A DNA stretch of 14,454 nucleotides from Deltaproteobacteria bacterium (GTDB lineage Bacteria > Desulfobacterota > Desulfobacteria > Desulfobacterales > JAUVKB01), in contig JAUVKB010000032.1 in the NCBI GenBank assembly GCA_030596405.1, positions 1-14,454 on the forward strand, written 5' to 3'. A program made the position numbers and the translations under genes. Below, piece by piece: positions 7,202 through 14,454 of this stretch; positions within the stretch are counted from its first letter, which is position 1; each line of letters starts with the position of its first letter. The notes under the pieces are model-generated. The model made no database searches. It had not been told where the DNA came from and worked only from the letters and a program-made list of their open reading frames with translations.

Positions 7202-7933
7202 CTATTTCTTCCCTTTCTTTTCTCTATCACGAATATTGCCGAATACCCTGATTGAAATTTCAGGCCGGATACTGCTGTCGGTTCTCAAAACAATCGTTTC
7301 ATAATATCTGCATTTTTCTTTTTTCAAGTTCTTAACACTTAATATATACTCACATATTCCATCTTTTTTATTATCTTTAAGTTTGCATTCTATATTTTTA
7401 CCCTTTAGAATTTTTACTCCGAGTATTTTAAATGGATATTTTTTTTCAGGGACGATTATAACCGACTCTTCAACATCCTTATCGGCAGGGCCTGCAAGTC
7501 TTACAACTTTTGGAGTAATTGTGACAAATTTTTCAACGTACCCTGTAACTTTCAGCTTTAAAGCGGGATGACTCTTGTCATCTGTCTGAACGTTAATACT
7601 CTTTTTAATTTTTTTCCCGCCGTATCCTTTTGTATTAACAACAATGGTTATCTTGCCCTCTTCGCCTGGAGGGATATGCCTCGTGTAAGAGGCAGTCGCA
7701 CATCCTCACGGTGCCTTAACCTTTATGATCTTTACAGGTTTTTCCCCCCTGTTTACTATAATAAAATCATGTGTTATTTTAGTTCCGTCAACAACAGGTG
7801 AAAATTCATACTTGTCTGAATCAAAAAAAAGGCCATTTGAGCCCTGTTTGCCTCTTTCTTCTCCGGAAGAGACGGCCACAACAAAAAAAATACAACATGT
7901 TAAAATAACATAGATAACAGCTTTATTCCTCAT
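7202..7933 (-). CDS. Secreted DUF1573-family protein with probable selenocysteine encoded by in-frame TGA
   Basis: Reading through one TGA (7706-7708) gives a continuous 243-residue protein ending at TAG 7202-7204. Residues 1-24 are a hydrophobic signal peptide (about 5-22), without a lipobox, so the product is probably periplasmic or exported. Residues about 35-135 match the DUF1573 Ig-like fold: F-x-x-D-K-Y-E-F, HDFIIVNRGEKPVKIIKVKA, then U76-G-C78, then IPPGEEGKI, NTKGYGG and LKLKVTGYVEKF. U76 occupies the first Cys of the family's conserved C-G-C. Residues 136-243 form a second beta-rich domain with a Lys-rich tail. The same frame is open for 167 codons after the TGA with family similarity on both sides, which argues against decay. 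The ATG at 7933 is preferred over one at 7957 because AAGGAG lies 8 bases upstream. Function is unknown; a redox or metal role for U-G-C is inference. It lies 54 bases after priA and 6 before the HAD gene. Confidence 0.85.
7671..7708 (-). promoter_or_regulatory. Candidate bacterial SECIS hairpin for selenocysteine insertion
   Basis: Directly after the UGA the mRNA can form a two-part hairpin. An outer stem pairs GGAU with AUCC. An inner perfect 6-pair stem pairs UGCCUC (7689-7694) with GAGGCA (7677-7682) around the loop UUACAC. The loop begins 17 bases after the UGA, within the usual range for bacterial SECIS elements. Against it, neither of the first two loop bases is G, which many bacterial SECIS loops have, and an alternative GGAUGUG/CAUAUCC pairing competes with the inner stem. 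Position and stem support the call; sequence consensus only partly does. Confidence 0.55.
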
Positions 7934-7941
7934 TGATAAAA

Positions 7942-7947
7942 CTCCTT
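7942..7947 (-). promoter_or_regulatory. Ribosome-binding site that fixes the DUF1573 selenoprotein start
   Basis: AAGGAG on the minus strand lies 8 bases before the ATG at 7931-7933. This selects the shorter N-terminus (M-R-N-K), which begins directly with a normal signal peptide, over the ATG at 7957. Confidence 0.75.
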
Positions 7948-7987
7948 TTTGGCTCATTGGTTCACCGGAAAAAGTAAAAAACTCATA

Positions 7988-10423
7988 TCACAACATCGAA
8001 AACGGGTCTACATCAATCACTACACTTGTATTACTATTGTTAAACAGACGGGCATTATTAAATAACATGTGACTGACAAATTTGTGAAGGACCTTTACGT
8101 TCAAAGCTTTTAACATAATCTGCCACCGATACTGTTTTGCTATCTTTGGAAGCGGGGCCTCAACAGGCCCCAGTATTTCTATAAATTTTGAAAATGATTT
8201 ATTTCCCCTTTTTGAAATATTACAAAATTCTCCCACGGCAAGGGCGTGCATGCCTGCTTTATCCTTGTCTCTTCCTGAAATTCCAAGCTGAATTATCCTT
8301 GAAAAAGGCGGATAACTCAATGCCTTTCGGAAACCTATCTCCACGTTATAAAATGCTTCAAAATCCTGGTCCCTTGCCGACAGTATACTGAAATGATCCG
8401 GGGTATAAGTCTGCAAAAAAACCCGGCCCGGGACCGCTCCCCTGCCCGCCCTGCCGGACACCTGCGCAAGAAGCTGAAATGTTCGTTCCCCTGCCCGAAA
8501 ATCCGGAAAGTTAAGGGAAAGATCGGCACAAATTATACCGACCAGTGTTATATTGGGAAAATCATGTCCCTTTGCGACCATCTGAGTCCCTATGAGAATG
8601 TCTGTGGTACAATTTTCAATGCCTTTAAGAATTTTTAAAATCGAACCTTTTTTTGCAGTTGTATCCTTATCCATTCTTGAGACCCTTGCATCCGGGAAAA
8701 GAGTTCTGACTGCAGTTTCGACCTTTTCCGAACCAAACCCCAGCAGCTTGATATCAAATGACCCGCATTTTTCACAACTTGAAAAAGACGATTTTGTAAA
8801 ACCGCAGTAATGGCATTTATATACATTTGCCTTCTGGTGCAGCGTAAGAGAAATGTCGCAATTTTTGCATTGTATCGCTTCTCCGCAGGATCCGCATAAT
8901 GAAAAACTGGAATAACCCCTGCGGTTAACAAAAAGAAGTATCTGCTCTTTTCGGGCAAGGGTCTCTTTCATGGCTTCATAAAGCTTGGGCGTAATAATCT
9001 GATCGATCCCTTTTGCATCTTTATTTTTCCGCAGATCAATCATGGTAATCTTTGGGAGAGGACGTTGTTCAATCCGCTTTTTCAGGTCTATTTTGATAAA
9101 CTTTTTTGTTTTTACATTGTAAACCGACTGGATTGAAGGCGTTGCAGACCCAAGCAGTACAACGCCGCCGTTAAGTTTTGCCCTGACAACCGCAAGATCT
9201 CTGGCATTGTAGCGCAGGCCGCCTTCCTGCTTGTAGGATGTGTCATGTTCCTCATCAACGATAATAATTCCGACATCCGCAAGAGGAGAAAATATTGCAG
9301 ATCTTGCGCCGATAACGATGCCCGTTTCCTTACGCATGATGCGTATCCACTGATCGTATCGTTCGCCGGCTGAAAGCCCGCTGTGCAGAACTGCAACACA
9401 TTCTCCGAAACGTGACCGGAACCTTCTTTCCATCTGGGAAATAAGCGCAATCTCCGGTACCAGTACCAAAACGGAATATCCTTGCTCAATGGCTTTGGCG
9501 GCAAGGTTCATATATACTTCAGTTTTGCCGCTGCTGGTGACGCCGGCCAGAAGGTATGCGGCAAAACCCTTGCCAAAGGAGCTTGCGACTGTATCGACTG
9601 CATTTTTTTGCTCTACTGTAAGCACGGGAGCCTTATTAAACTTTATAGGTTCGCCAAACGGATCGCGATACGCTCTTTTATTAAAAATAGTAATATAGCC
9701 GGCTTTTTCTAAAGATTTGATCAAGCCTGGAGCCGTGGGGACTGTCTGTTTTAAATCCTTTACAGATATTTCGTCTGCAAGTCTTAACGCATCGATTATT
9801 TTTCTTCTCGGCAAAGAAAGGCCATTGTCAGTAACATCCTTATTGTTTAACGAGACATAACGCTCGGTCTTTTGTTTTGTTTTCCCACCGACAAGTTTTC
9901 TTTTTTTTGCAATCCACCCTTTAGACTCCATAGAGCTTATTAAAGAAACCGGTATCCCATCAATATTACAGATATCTTTCCGGCGGCAGGGACACGATTT
10001 AAGCCTGCACAAAATTTTCCTTTCCAGGGGAGTCGCAAATCCATTTTCAAGAGCTTTTTCCCCGGTTTCCGCTATGGAAATTAATGCAAAATCATTAACA
10101 TTTATACCGCCCGGGAGTGCGCATTTGATTACCTTGCCTATCGGGTGCATGTAATATTCGGCGGTCCACCTGAAAAAGGGTATCATTGATACGGGAAAAA
10201 GAGGTTTTTCATCAAGGACATCGAGTATAAGCTTTATCTTTATATTATCAAGATCGGCGCTTTTGCCGAGGATATACCCTGTGAGCCTGCGATGGCGGAA
10301 AGGAACCAGGACTCTTTTGCCTGTTGATGCATAAGGCAACAGGCTTTCAGGAACCTGATAGGTCAAAGTGCGGTATAATGAAAAATCGACCGCCACTTCG
10401 ATGTATTTTGAAGAAGATGTCAT
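7988..10423 (-). CDS. priA: Primosomal protein N' (replication restart helicase)
   Basis: PriA recognises stalled or repaired forks and reloads the replisome; it is a 3'-to-5' superfamily 2 DNA helicase. The protein is 811 residues. The N-terminal 3'-DNA-binding and winged-helix regions occupy roughly the first 260 residues. Helicase motifs follow: AGVTSSGKTEVY (Walker A, about 293-304), VLVPEIAL, GARSAIFSP, VDEEHDTSYKQ (DEEH at 390-393) and LGSATPS. A zinc-binding insertion has eight cysteines (510, 513, 519, 522, 537, 540, 550, 553). IGTQMVAKGHDFPN and QVSGRAGRG (about 653-661) complete the helicase core. The ATG at 10423 has AAGG 8 bases upstream and is preferred to a TTG at 10441. It leads the minus-strand run priA, DUF1573 selenoprotein, HAD. 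Confidence 0.97.
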   Translation of the reverse strand: MTSSSKYIEVAVDFSLYRTLTYQVPESLLPYASTGKRVLVPFRHRRLTGYILGKSADLDNIKIKLILDVLDEKPLFPVSMIPFFRWTAEYYMHPIGKVIKCALPGGINVNDFALISIAETGEKALENGFATPLERKILCRLKSCPCRRKDICNIDGIPVSLISSMESKGWIAKKRKLVGGKTKQKTERYVSLNNKDVTDNGLSLPRRKIIDALRLADEISVKDLKQTVPTAPGLIKSLEKAGYITIFNKRAYRDPFGEPIKFNKAPVLTVEQKNAVDTVASSFGKGFAAYLLAGVTSSGKTEVYMNLAAKAIEQGYSVLVLVPEIALISQMERRFRSRFGECVAVLHSGLSAGERYDQWIRIMRKETGIVIGARSAIFSPLADVGIIIVDEEHDTSYKQEGGLRYNARDLAVVRAKLNGGVVLLGSATPSIQSVYNVKTKKFIKIDLKKRIEQRPLPKITMIDLRKNKDAKGIDQIITPKLYEAMKETLARKEQILLFVNRRGYSSFSLCGSCGEAIQCKNCDISLTLHQKANVYKCHYCGFTKSSFSSCEKCGSFDIKLLGFGSEKVETAVRTLFPDARVSRMDKDTTAKKGSILKILKGIENCTTDILIGTQMVAKGHDFPNITLVGIICADLSLNFPDFRAGERTFQLLAQVSGRAGRGAVPGRVFLQTYTPDHFSILSARDQDFEAFYNVEIGFRKALSYPPFSRIIQLGISGRDKDKAGMHALAVGEFCNISKRGNKSFSKFIEILGPVEAPLPKIAKQYRWQIMLKALNVKVLHKFVSHMLFNNARLFNNSNTSVVIDVDPFSML

Positions 10424-10630
10424 TTGCCTGCCCTTTAACAAGCGCTGCCTGCGTTGAACAAAAGTTAAATAATCAATAAAGCACGGTGGATGGAACTTTT
10501 CAGGTTAGCACAAACATTATTTGCCGGCCACGGAAAAATTATGATTGCCTAAGCTTTTTTAATCATATAAAATATTTATTTATACGGATCCGGATCTGTT
10601 ATCTGGAAAACTGAATATTAACTGGCGGGT
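10424..10630. other. Divergent intergenic region between priA and the M50 protease gene
   Basis: A 207-base AT-rich region between divergent genes that must hold promoters for both directions. No open frame or RNA gene is visible. It contains a plausible plus-strand promoter and a 10-base palindrome GATCCGGATC (10587-10596) just downstream of it. I found no convincing promoter pair for priA on the minus strand. Confidence 0.6.
10545..10573 (+). promoter_or_regulatory. Possible sigma-70-type promoter for the M50 protease-trpS-scpA-scpB unit
   Basis: TTGCCT (10545-10550) and TAAAAT (10568-10573) are separated by exactly 17 bases. They match the -35 and -10 consensus at 4 of 6 and 5 of 6 positions. 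The predicted start, about 10580, leaves a 50-base leader before the ATG at 10631 and includes the palindrome GATCCGGATC. The surrounding AT-richness limits confidence. Confidence 0.4.
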
Positions 10631-11320
10631 ATGTTTTATAATATAGATCTAAATCAGATTGTTGTCATGATTGTTTCTCTCCTCTTTGCCGTAACCATCC
10701 ATGAGGTTGCGCACGGATATGTTGCCTGCAAAATGGGAGATGACACAGCCAAACTGGCCGGAAGATTGACGCTTAATCCATTAAAACACCTGGATATTAT
10801 CGGGTCATTTATCTTGCCGGTAATGCTTAAACTCACCGGATCACCCATTATTTTTGGTTATGCCAAGCCGGTTCCGGTAAATTTCGCCAATCTTTATGAT
10901 TATCGCAAGGGAACGATTTGTGTCGCATCTGCTGGAGTTTTGGCAAATCTGGCATTGCTGGCTATTTCAGCCGCTCTCTTTCAACTAATGGCCCACTTTG
11001 GGTCTTTATGGACTGATTCCATATTCAGACCGATTTTTGCAGATCTTTTCATGCTGTTTGGTTACAGCGTGATAATCAATTCGGTTCTGGCGGTTTTTAA
11101 TCTGATACCGATTCCGCCTTTAGACGGCAGCCGGATACTTGCCATGCTTTTGCCGATTTCTTTACAAAGGCAATTTGCCCGTATTGAACCTTTTGGAATA
11201 ATCATTATAATATTTCTGCTTATGACAGATTTGTTTAACCGTATAGTTTCTTTTTTTATAATCCCTTTGATCTATTTTGCGCTGGGTAGTGATGGGGTTG
11301 CGTTTATTCTTGGCAGATAG
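10631..11320 (+). CDS. M50-family (site-2 protease-like) intramembrane metalloprotease
   Basis: A polytopic membrane zinc metalloprotease homologue of 229 residues. The zinc motif HEVAH (residues 24-28) lies in the first hydrophobic helix (FAVTIHEVAHGYVA). The third metal ligand is in NLIPIPPLDGSRIL (Asp165) within a later helix. Several hydrophobic stretches (about 10-25, 55-68, 96-120, 138-162, 183-198 and 205-225) give the compact core seen in short bacterial YwhC-like members. There is no PDZ domain, so it is not an RseP orthologue and its substrate is unknown. The start at ATG 10631 has only a weak, close GGCGGG upstream, but the N-terminus matches relatives. It begins the M50-trpS-scpA-scpB cluster and ends 9 bases before trpS. 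Confidence 0.92.
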   Translation: MFYNIDLNQIVVMIVSLLFAVTIHEVAHGYVACKMGDDTAKLAGRLTLNPLKHLDIIGSFILPVMLKLTGSPIIFGYAKPVPVNFANLYDYRKGTICVASAGVLANLALLAISAALFQLMAHFGSLWTDSIFRPIFADLFMLFGYSVIINSVLAVFNLIPIPPLDGSRILAMLLPISLQRQFARIEPFGIIIIIFLLMTDLFNRIVSFFIIPLIYFALGSDGVAFILGR

Positions 11321-11329
11321 GAGACTTAA

Positions 11330-12322
11330 ATGACAGGCAAAAAACGTATTTTAAGTGGAATGCGGCCTACAGGGCCTCTTCACCTTGGCAACCTGCATGG
11401 CGCTCTGGCAAACTGGATAGACATGCAGGAACAATATGACTGCTTTTTTTTTATCGCGGACTGGCACGCCTTAACCAGTAATTATGAAGACACCGGTTCT
11501 ATTGCAGATTATGTAAAAATCATGATGATTGACTGGCTAAGCGCCGGGCTTTCGCCTGATAAAAACACTCTTTTTGTTCAGTCACATATCAAGGAACATG
11601 CCGAACTGTTCCTTATCCTCTCCATGATTACACCTGTGCCATGGCTTGAGCGCAACCCGACCTACAAAGATCAGATCGGGCAAATGAGCGGCAAGGATCT
11701 TTCCACATTCGGTTTTTTAGGCTATCCCGTTCTTCAGGCGGCGGATATCATTATGTATAAAGCTGACGGCGTCCCTATCGGAGTGGATCAGGTTCCCCAC
11801 GTTGAGATTACCAGGGAAATTGCCAGACGGTTCAACAATTTTTATGGAAAAATATTTCCCGAACCCGAATCCATCTTAACTAAAACCCCAAAAATACTTG
11901 GATTAGACCGCCGCAAAATGAGCAAAAGTTATAATAATGCCATTTATCTATCGGATAAACCCGATGACATCAAATCCAAGGTCGCCAGGATGATTACCGA
12001 TCCCAAACGAGCGAGAAAAAATGACTCCGGGAACCCTGATATTTGTAATGTTTTCGAATTTCACAGGCAGTACACCGATCAGGCGACAGTGGAAAAAATA
12101 AACATTGAATGCCGTAACGCCCAAATCGGCTGCGGTGAATGCAAAAAAATAATGGCTGAAAATCTCATAATATTTCTTGAGCCGATTTGTGAAAAGAGAA
12201 AATATTTTATGGACAGGCCGAAACTTGTCGATGAGTTCATCGTGGAAGGAAACCAAAAAGCCGGGAAAGTCGCAAAACAGACCATGGAGGAAGTAAGGTC
12301 TGCGATAAAACTGTCAAACTGA
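11330..12322 (+). CDS. trpS: Tryptophanyl-tRNA synthetase
   Basis: Charges tRNA-Trp with tryptophan; a class Ic cytoplasmic synthetase acting as a dimer. The 330-residue length is typical. The N-terminus RILSGMRPTGPLHLGN contains the HIGH-type ATP motif as HLGN (residues 18-21), and the KMSKS loop is at 196-200 (LDRRKMSKSYNNAI). Further family blocks are FIADWHALTS at 41-50, TPVPWLERNPTYK at 101-113 and the tryptophan-site region LGYPVLQAADIIMYKAD at 130-146. A good ribosome-binding site (AGGAGA) lies about 6 bases before the ATG. It sits between the M50 gene and scpA, a common arrangement in related bacteria. Confidence 0.97.
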   Translation: MTGKKRILSGMRPTGPLHLGNLHGALANWIDMQEQYDCFFFIADWHALTSNYEDTGSIADYVKIMMIDWLSAGLSPDKNTLFVQSHIKEHAELFLILSMITPVPWLERNPTYKDQIGQMSGKDLSTFGFLGYPVLQAADIIMYKADGVPIGVDQVPHVEITREIARRFNNFYGKIFPEPESILTKTPKILGLDRRKMSKSYNNAIYLSDKPDDIKSKVARMITDPKRARKNDSGNPDICNVFEFHRQYTDQATVEKINIECRNAQIGCGECKKIMAENLIIFLEPICEKRKYFMDRPKLVDEFIVEGNQKAGKVAKQTMEEVRSAIKLSN

Positions 12323-12332
12323 TTTTGATTTT

Positions 12333-13043
12333 ATGGCAAACGGATTCTATCAGGTAAAACTTAGTCATGTTTTTGAAGGGCCGATGGACCTTCTGGTTCA
12401 CCTTATCAATAAAAACGAAGTCGACATCTATGATATTCCTATTGCTCAGATAACCGATCAGTACCTTGAATACATAGACTTGATGAAGTCGATGAATATA
12501 GATTTTGCCGGTGACTTTATTATAATGGCAGCCACCTTGACCCATATAAAGTCAAAGATGCTGATTCCATCAATCAACGACAAGGAAGACGAAGACCCGC
12601 GCCTTGAAATTGCAAGACCTCTGCTGGAATATCTCCGGATGAAATCTGCTGCGGAACTTTTAGTGGAAAGAAACATTCTGGGTCAGGATACGTTTGCCGG
12701 GAATATAAATAAAAAAGATTATATTATAAAACCGGAAGATGAAATTATAGACGTTGGTCTGTTTGAGTTAATCGACGCATTTCAAAAAATATTAAAGAAC
12801 ATACCTGTCGATTACAGGCTTGACTTTACCGGCGAAAAAATTTCTGTAAAAGACAAGATTTCTGAAATAATATCTATTCTCGAAGTGAAAGGGTCCGTGA
12901 CTTTTTTTGAGCTGTTTTCTGCAAATGTCGGTAAAAGCGAGATCGTCGCGACCTTTCTTGCAATACTGGAAATAGTAAAACTTGACATTGTCAGGATTGT
13001 TCAATATGCCCAGACAGGTATTATCAGGCTCTTTTATTTATGA
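12333..13043 (+). CDS. scpA: Segregation and condensation protein A
   Basis: ScpA is the kleisin subunit of the SMC-ScpAB condensin, which compacts and separates daughter chromosomes. The 236-residue protein starts with the family signature FEGPMDLLVHLINKNEVDIYD (here split as FEGPMDLLVHLI and NKNEVDIYD), followed by IPIAQITDQYLEYI and IMAATLTHIKSKMLIP. The C-terminal winged helix is visible in the block VTFFELFSANVGKSEIVATF, followed by FLAILEIVKLDIVRIVQ. No clear Shine-Dalgarno sequence precedes the ATG, which lies 10 bases after the trpS stop. The stop overlaps the scpB start in an ATGA arrangement, so translation of the two partners is probably coupled. Confidence 0.96.
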   Translation: MANGFYQVKLSHVFEGPMDLLVHLINKNEVDIYDIPIAQITDQYLEYIDLMKSMNIDFAGDFIIMAATLTHIKSKMLIPSINDKEDEDPRLEIARPLLEYLRMKSAAELLVERNILGQDTFAGNINKKDYIIKPEDEIIDVGLFELIDAFQKILKNIPVDYRLDFTGEKISVKDKISEIISILEVKGSVTFFELFSANVGKSEIVATFLAILEIVKLDIVRIVQYAQTGIIRLFYL

Positions 13044-13603
13044 CAAAAGATTTAACAAACATAATTGAGAGCCTGCTGCTTGTCGCGGATGCTCCTCTTT
13101 CCGTTGAACGGATTAAAAAAATCATAACTTCCGCGGATACTGCAGAGATAAAAGACGCGCTGGAAGAACTTTTACGCAAATATGGAGAAGGCAAGGGCGG
13201 TTTTGTTTTGCGCGAAATTGCAGGAGGATATCAATTTCGCACTCTGCCGGAGTATATGGAGTGGATAAAACGTTTAATCCAGCCCAACCCGCTTCGACTA
13301 AGCAGGCCGGCTTTAGAGACCCTGTCGATTATTGCGTATAATCAGCCTGTAATACGAAGTGATATAGAACATATCAGGGGCGTCGACAGCGGCGGCGTTC
13401 TTCGCATGTTACTCGAACGAAAGCTTGTAAAGGTTCTGGGGCGGAAGGAAATTCCAGGGCGCCCTTTGATCTATATAACCACAAAACACTTTCTGGAAGT
13501 ATTTGATTTAAAAAATCTAAAAGATCTGCCAACGCCCAAAGAGATGGAAGCTCAACCTGATTCCTCTTCGGAAAAAATAACCCAAAAGCCACTTTTTGAA
13601 TAG
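13040..13603 (+). CDS. scpB: Segregation and condensation protein B
   Basis: ScpB is the second non-SMC subunit of the bacterial condensin; two copies bind the middle of ScpA. The 187-residue protein has the expected two winged-helix domains. The N-terminal IIESLLLVADAPLSVERIKKI is followed by GGFVLREIAGGYQFRTLPEY, then LSRPALETLSIIAYNQPV and RSDIEHIRGVDSGGVLRML, and finally LVKVLGRKEIPGRPLIYIT. The C-terminal tail is acidic and polar (about residues 160-187), as is common. Its ATG overlaps the scpA stop by four bases. It converges on alaS with only 15 bases between stop codons. Confidence 0.96.
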   Translation: MTKDLTNIIESLLLVADAPLSVERIKKIITSADTAEIKDALEELLRKYGEGKGGFVLREIAGGYQFRTLPEYMEWIKRLIQPNPLRLSRPALETLSIIAYNQPVIRSDIEHIRGVDSGGVLRMLLERKLVKVLGRKEIPGRPLIYITTKHFLEVFDLKNLKDLPTPKEMEAQPDSSSEKITQKPLFE

Positions 13604-13618
13604 AAGCCGGCTTAAAAA

Positions 13619-14454
13619 TTAAACTTTTTCCACTAACCGGTAAACATTGTCGATGGCCTGATCCAGTTTTTCCGGCATTGTGCCTCCGGCCTGAGCCATA
13701 TCCGGCCTTCCGCCCCCGCCCCCGCCGACAATAGCCGCGGTCTGCTTTACGATATTTCCCGCATGATAACGATCAACAAGATCCTTTGTAACCAATGCAA
13801 CGAGCAAAACTTTTGATCCTGCAACAGATCCGATTACAACAATGCCGGATTTGATTTTTTCCTTGTATTTATCGGCCAGGTCCCTGAGCGCAGCCGGTGA
13901 TCCAGCCGAAACCTTTTTTGCCAGGACATTGATTCCATTGATGTTTTTCAGGTCGTCTTTGACGGTATCCATTGTTGTTTCGGCAAGCTTGTTTTTTAAT
14001 TTTTCCAGTTCTTTTTCAATAGATTTCTGGCTGGAAAGAATCTTTTCGATCCTGTCTGTAAGAGTTTCCGGTTTTTCCCTGACCATCAGGGATATGTTTT
14101 TCACTATATTTATTATCTGCTGTGTATATTCTAAGGCAGCGTTCCCTGTCAGCGCCTCGATCCGTCTTGTGCCGGAGGCTATGCTCGATTCTTCGGTGAT
14201 CTTAAAAAGACCGATGTCCCCGGTTCTCTTTGTATGGGTCCCTCCACAGAGCTCTTTGCTGTAAACTGAAATCGAAACAACCCTGACCCTGTCGCCGTAT
14301 TTTTCTTCAAAAAGCGCAGTAGCGCCTGATTTAAATGCTTTTTCGGCATCCATCTCCTCTGTATGAACAGTTTTATTATCCCGTATATGTTTGTTGACGA
14401 TGGCTTCAATTTTATCAAGATCCATACGATCAACCTGAGAAAAATGAGTAAAAT
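13619..14454 (-). CDS. alaS: Alanyl-tRNA synthetase, C-terminal part (5' end outside window)
   Basis: AlaRS charges tRNA-Ala and hydrolyses mischarged Ser- or Gly-tRNA-Ala. The frame stays open to the window edge (F-T-H-F-S-Q-V-D-R before the internal Met at 14425), so that Met is not a start. The visible 277 residues cover the end of the editing domain with the zinc-binding CGGTH motif (ELCGGTHTKRTGDIGLF) and SIASGTRRIEALTG. A coiled-coil linker (about EKILSSQKSIEKELEKLKNK) follows. The C-Ala domain ends with the Gly-rich IVGGGGGGRPDMAQAGG. The aminoacylation domain and the first editing His motif lie outside the window. It is convergent with scpB; no strong terminator is visible in the 15-base gap. 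Confidence 0.97.
   Translation of the reverse strand, partial: FTHFSQVDRMDLDKIEAIVNKHIRDNKTVHTEEMDAEKAFKSGATALFEEKYGDRVRVVSISVYSKELCGGTHTKRTGDIGLFKITEESSIASGTRRIEALTGNAALEYTQQIINIVKNISLMVREKPETLTDRIEKILSSQKSIEKELEKLKNKLAETTMDTVKDDLKNINGINVLAKKVSAGSPAALRDLADKYKEKIKSGIVVIGSVAGSKVLLVALVTKDLVDRYHAGNIVKQTAAIVGGGGGGRPDMAQAGGTMPEKLDQAIDNVYRLVEKV

Noticed and set aside
7202..7933. DUF1573 gene as a pseudogene with a nonsense mutation or frameshift
   Set aside because: There is only one stop, no frame change is needed, 167 codons stay open after it, and the stop coincides exactly with a conserved Cys position. A chance mutation there is less likely than selenocysteine, though not excluded.
7706..7957. 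A stand-alone 83-residue protein ending at the TGA
   Set aside because: It stops in the middle of the DUF1573 fold, right at the conserved cysteine motif, and the same frame continues with matching family sequence. The ATG at 7957 also lacks the ribosome-binding site that the ATG at 7933 has.
10424..10441. Longer priA starting at TTG 10441
   Set aside because: The ATG at 10423 has AAGG at good spacing and fits the family. The six added residues include the ribosome-binding sequence itself.
13604..13613. Palindrome AAGCCGGCTT between scpB and alaS as a terminator
   Set aside because: The stem is only four to five pairs with no room for a stable loop, and the following T/A-rich sequence is partly coding. 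It is too weak to call.
13842..14264. 140-residue open frame opposite alaS
   Set aside because: It is fully antisense to conserved alaS sequence, with low-complexity Ser/Phe composition typical of a shadow frame.

Overview
The window looks like chromosome from a strictly anaerobic, sulfate-reducer-like deltaproteobacterium (Desulfobacterales / Desulfobacterota type). The grounds are the short EF-Ts, the order tsf-pyrH-frr-uppS-cdsA-dxr, the M50 protease-trpS-scpA-scpB cluster, an AcsF/CooC-type nickel-insertion ATPase that points to carbon monoxide dehydrogenase / Wood-Ljungdahl metabolism, and an apparent selenoprotein. The taxonomic call is an inference from gene content and order. No species-specific marker is visible.

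Layout. (1) Positions 1-5268, plus strand, are a tightly packed run: the 3' part of tsf, pyrH, frr, uppS, cdsA and dxr, then an acsF/cooC-like gene. Together they serve translation (EF-Ts, ribosome recycling), UMP synthesis, and isoprenoid, undecaprenyl and phospholipid precursor synthesis. The ATPase is a metabolic outlier at the position where an rseP-type protease is usually found. (2) Positions 5269-5384 separate convergent genes and hold a duplicated 10-mer, an A7G10 homopolymer and a long inverted repeat with internal 9-nt tandem units. (3) Positions 5385-10423 are on the minus strand. In transcription order they are priA, a secreted DUF1573-like protein, a HAD hydrolase and serC. The DUF1573 gene carries an in-frame TGA exactly where the family has the first Cys of its C-G-C motif, and is best read as one 243-residue selenoprotein (7202-7933). 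(4) Positions 10631-13603, plus strand and divergent from priA, hold an M50 site-2-protease homologue, trpS, scpA and scpB. (5) Positions 13619-14454, minus strand and convergent, hold the 3' part of alaS.

All genes except the DUF1573 one are ordinary housekeeping genes with intact motifs. The part most worth attention is the probable UGA-encoded selenocysteine in the DUF1573 protein, with a plausible SECIS hairpin directly after it. Conventional gene calling would split or shorten this gene. No tRNA, rRNA, CRISPR array, transposase or prophage gene was seen, and no stretch over 300 bases lacks a gene. The longest gene-free stretch is the 207-base region between priA and the M50 gene.
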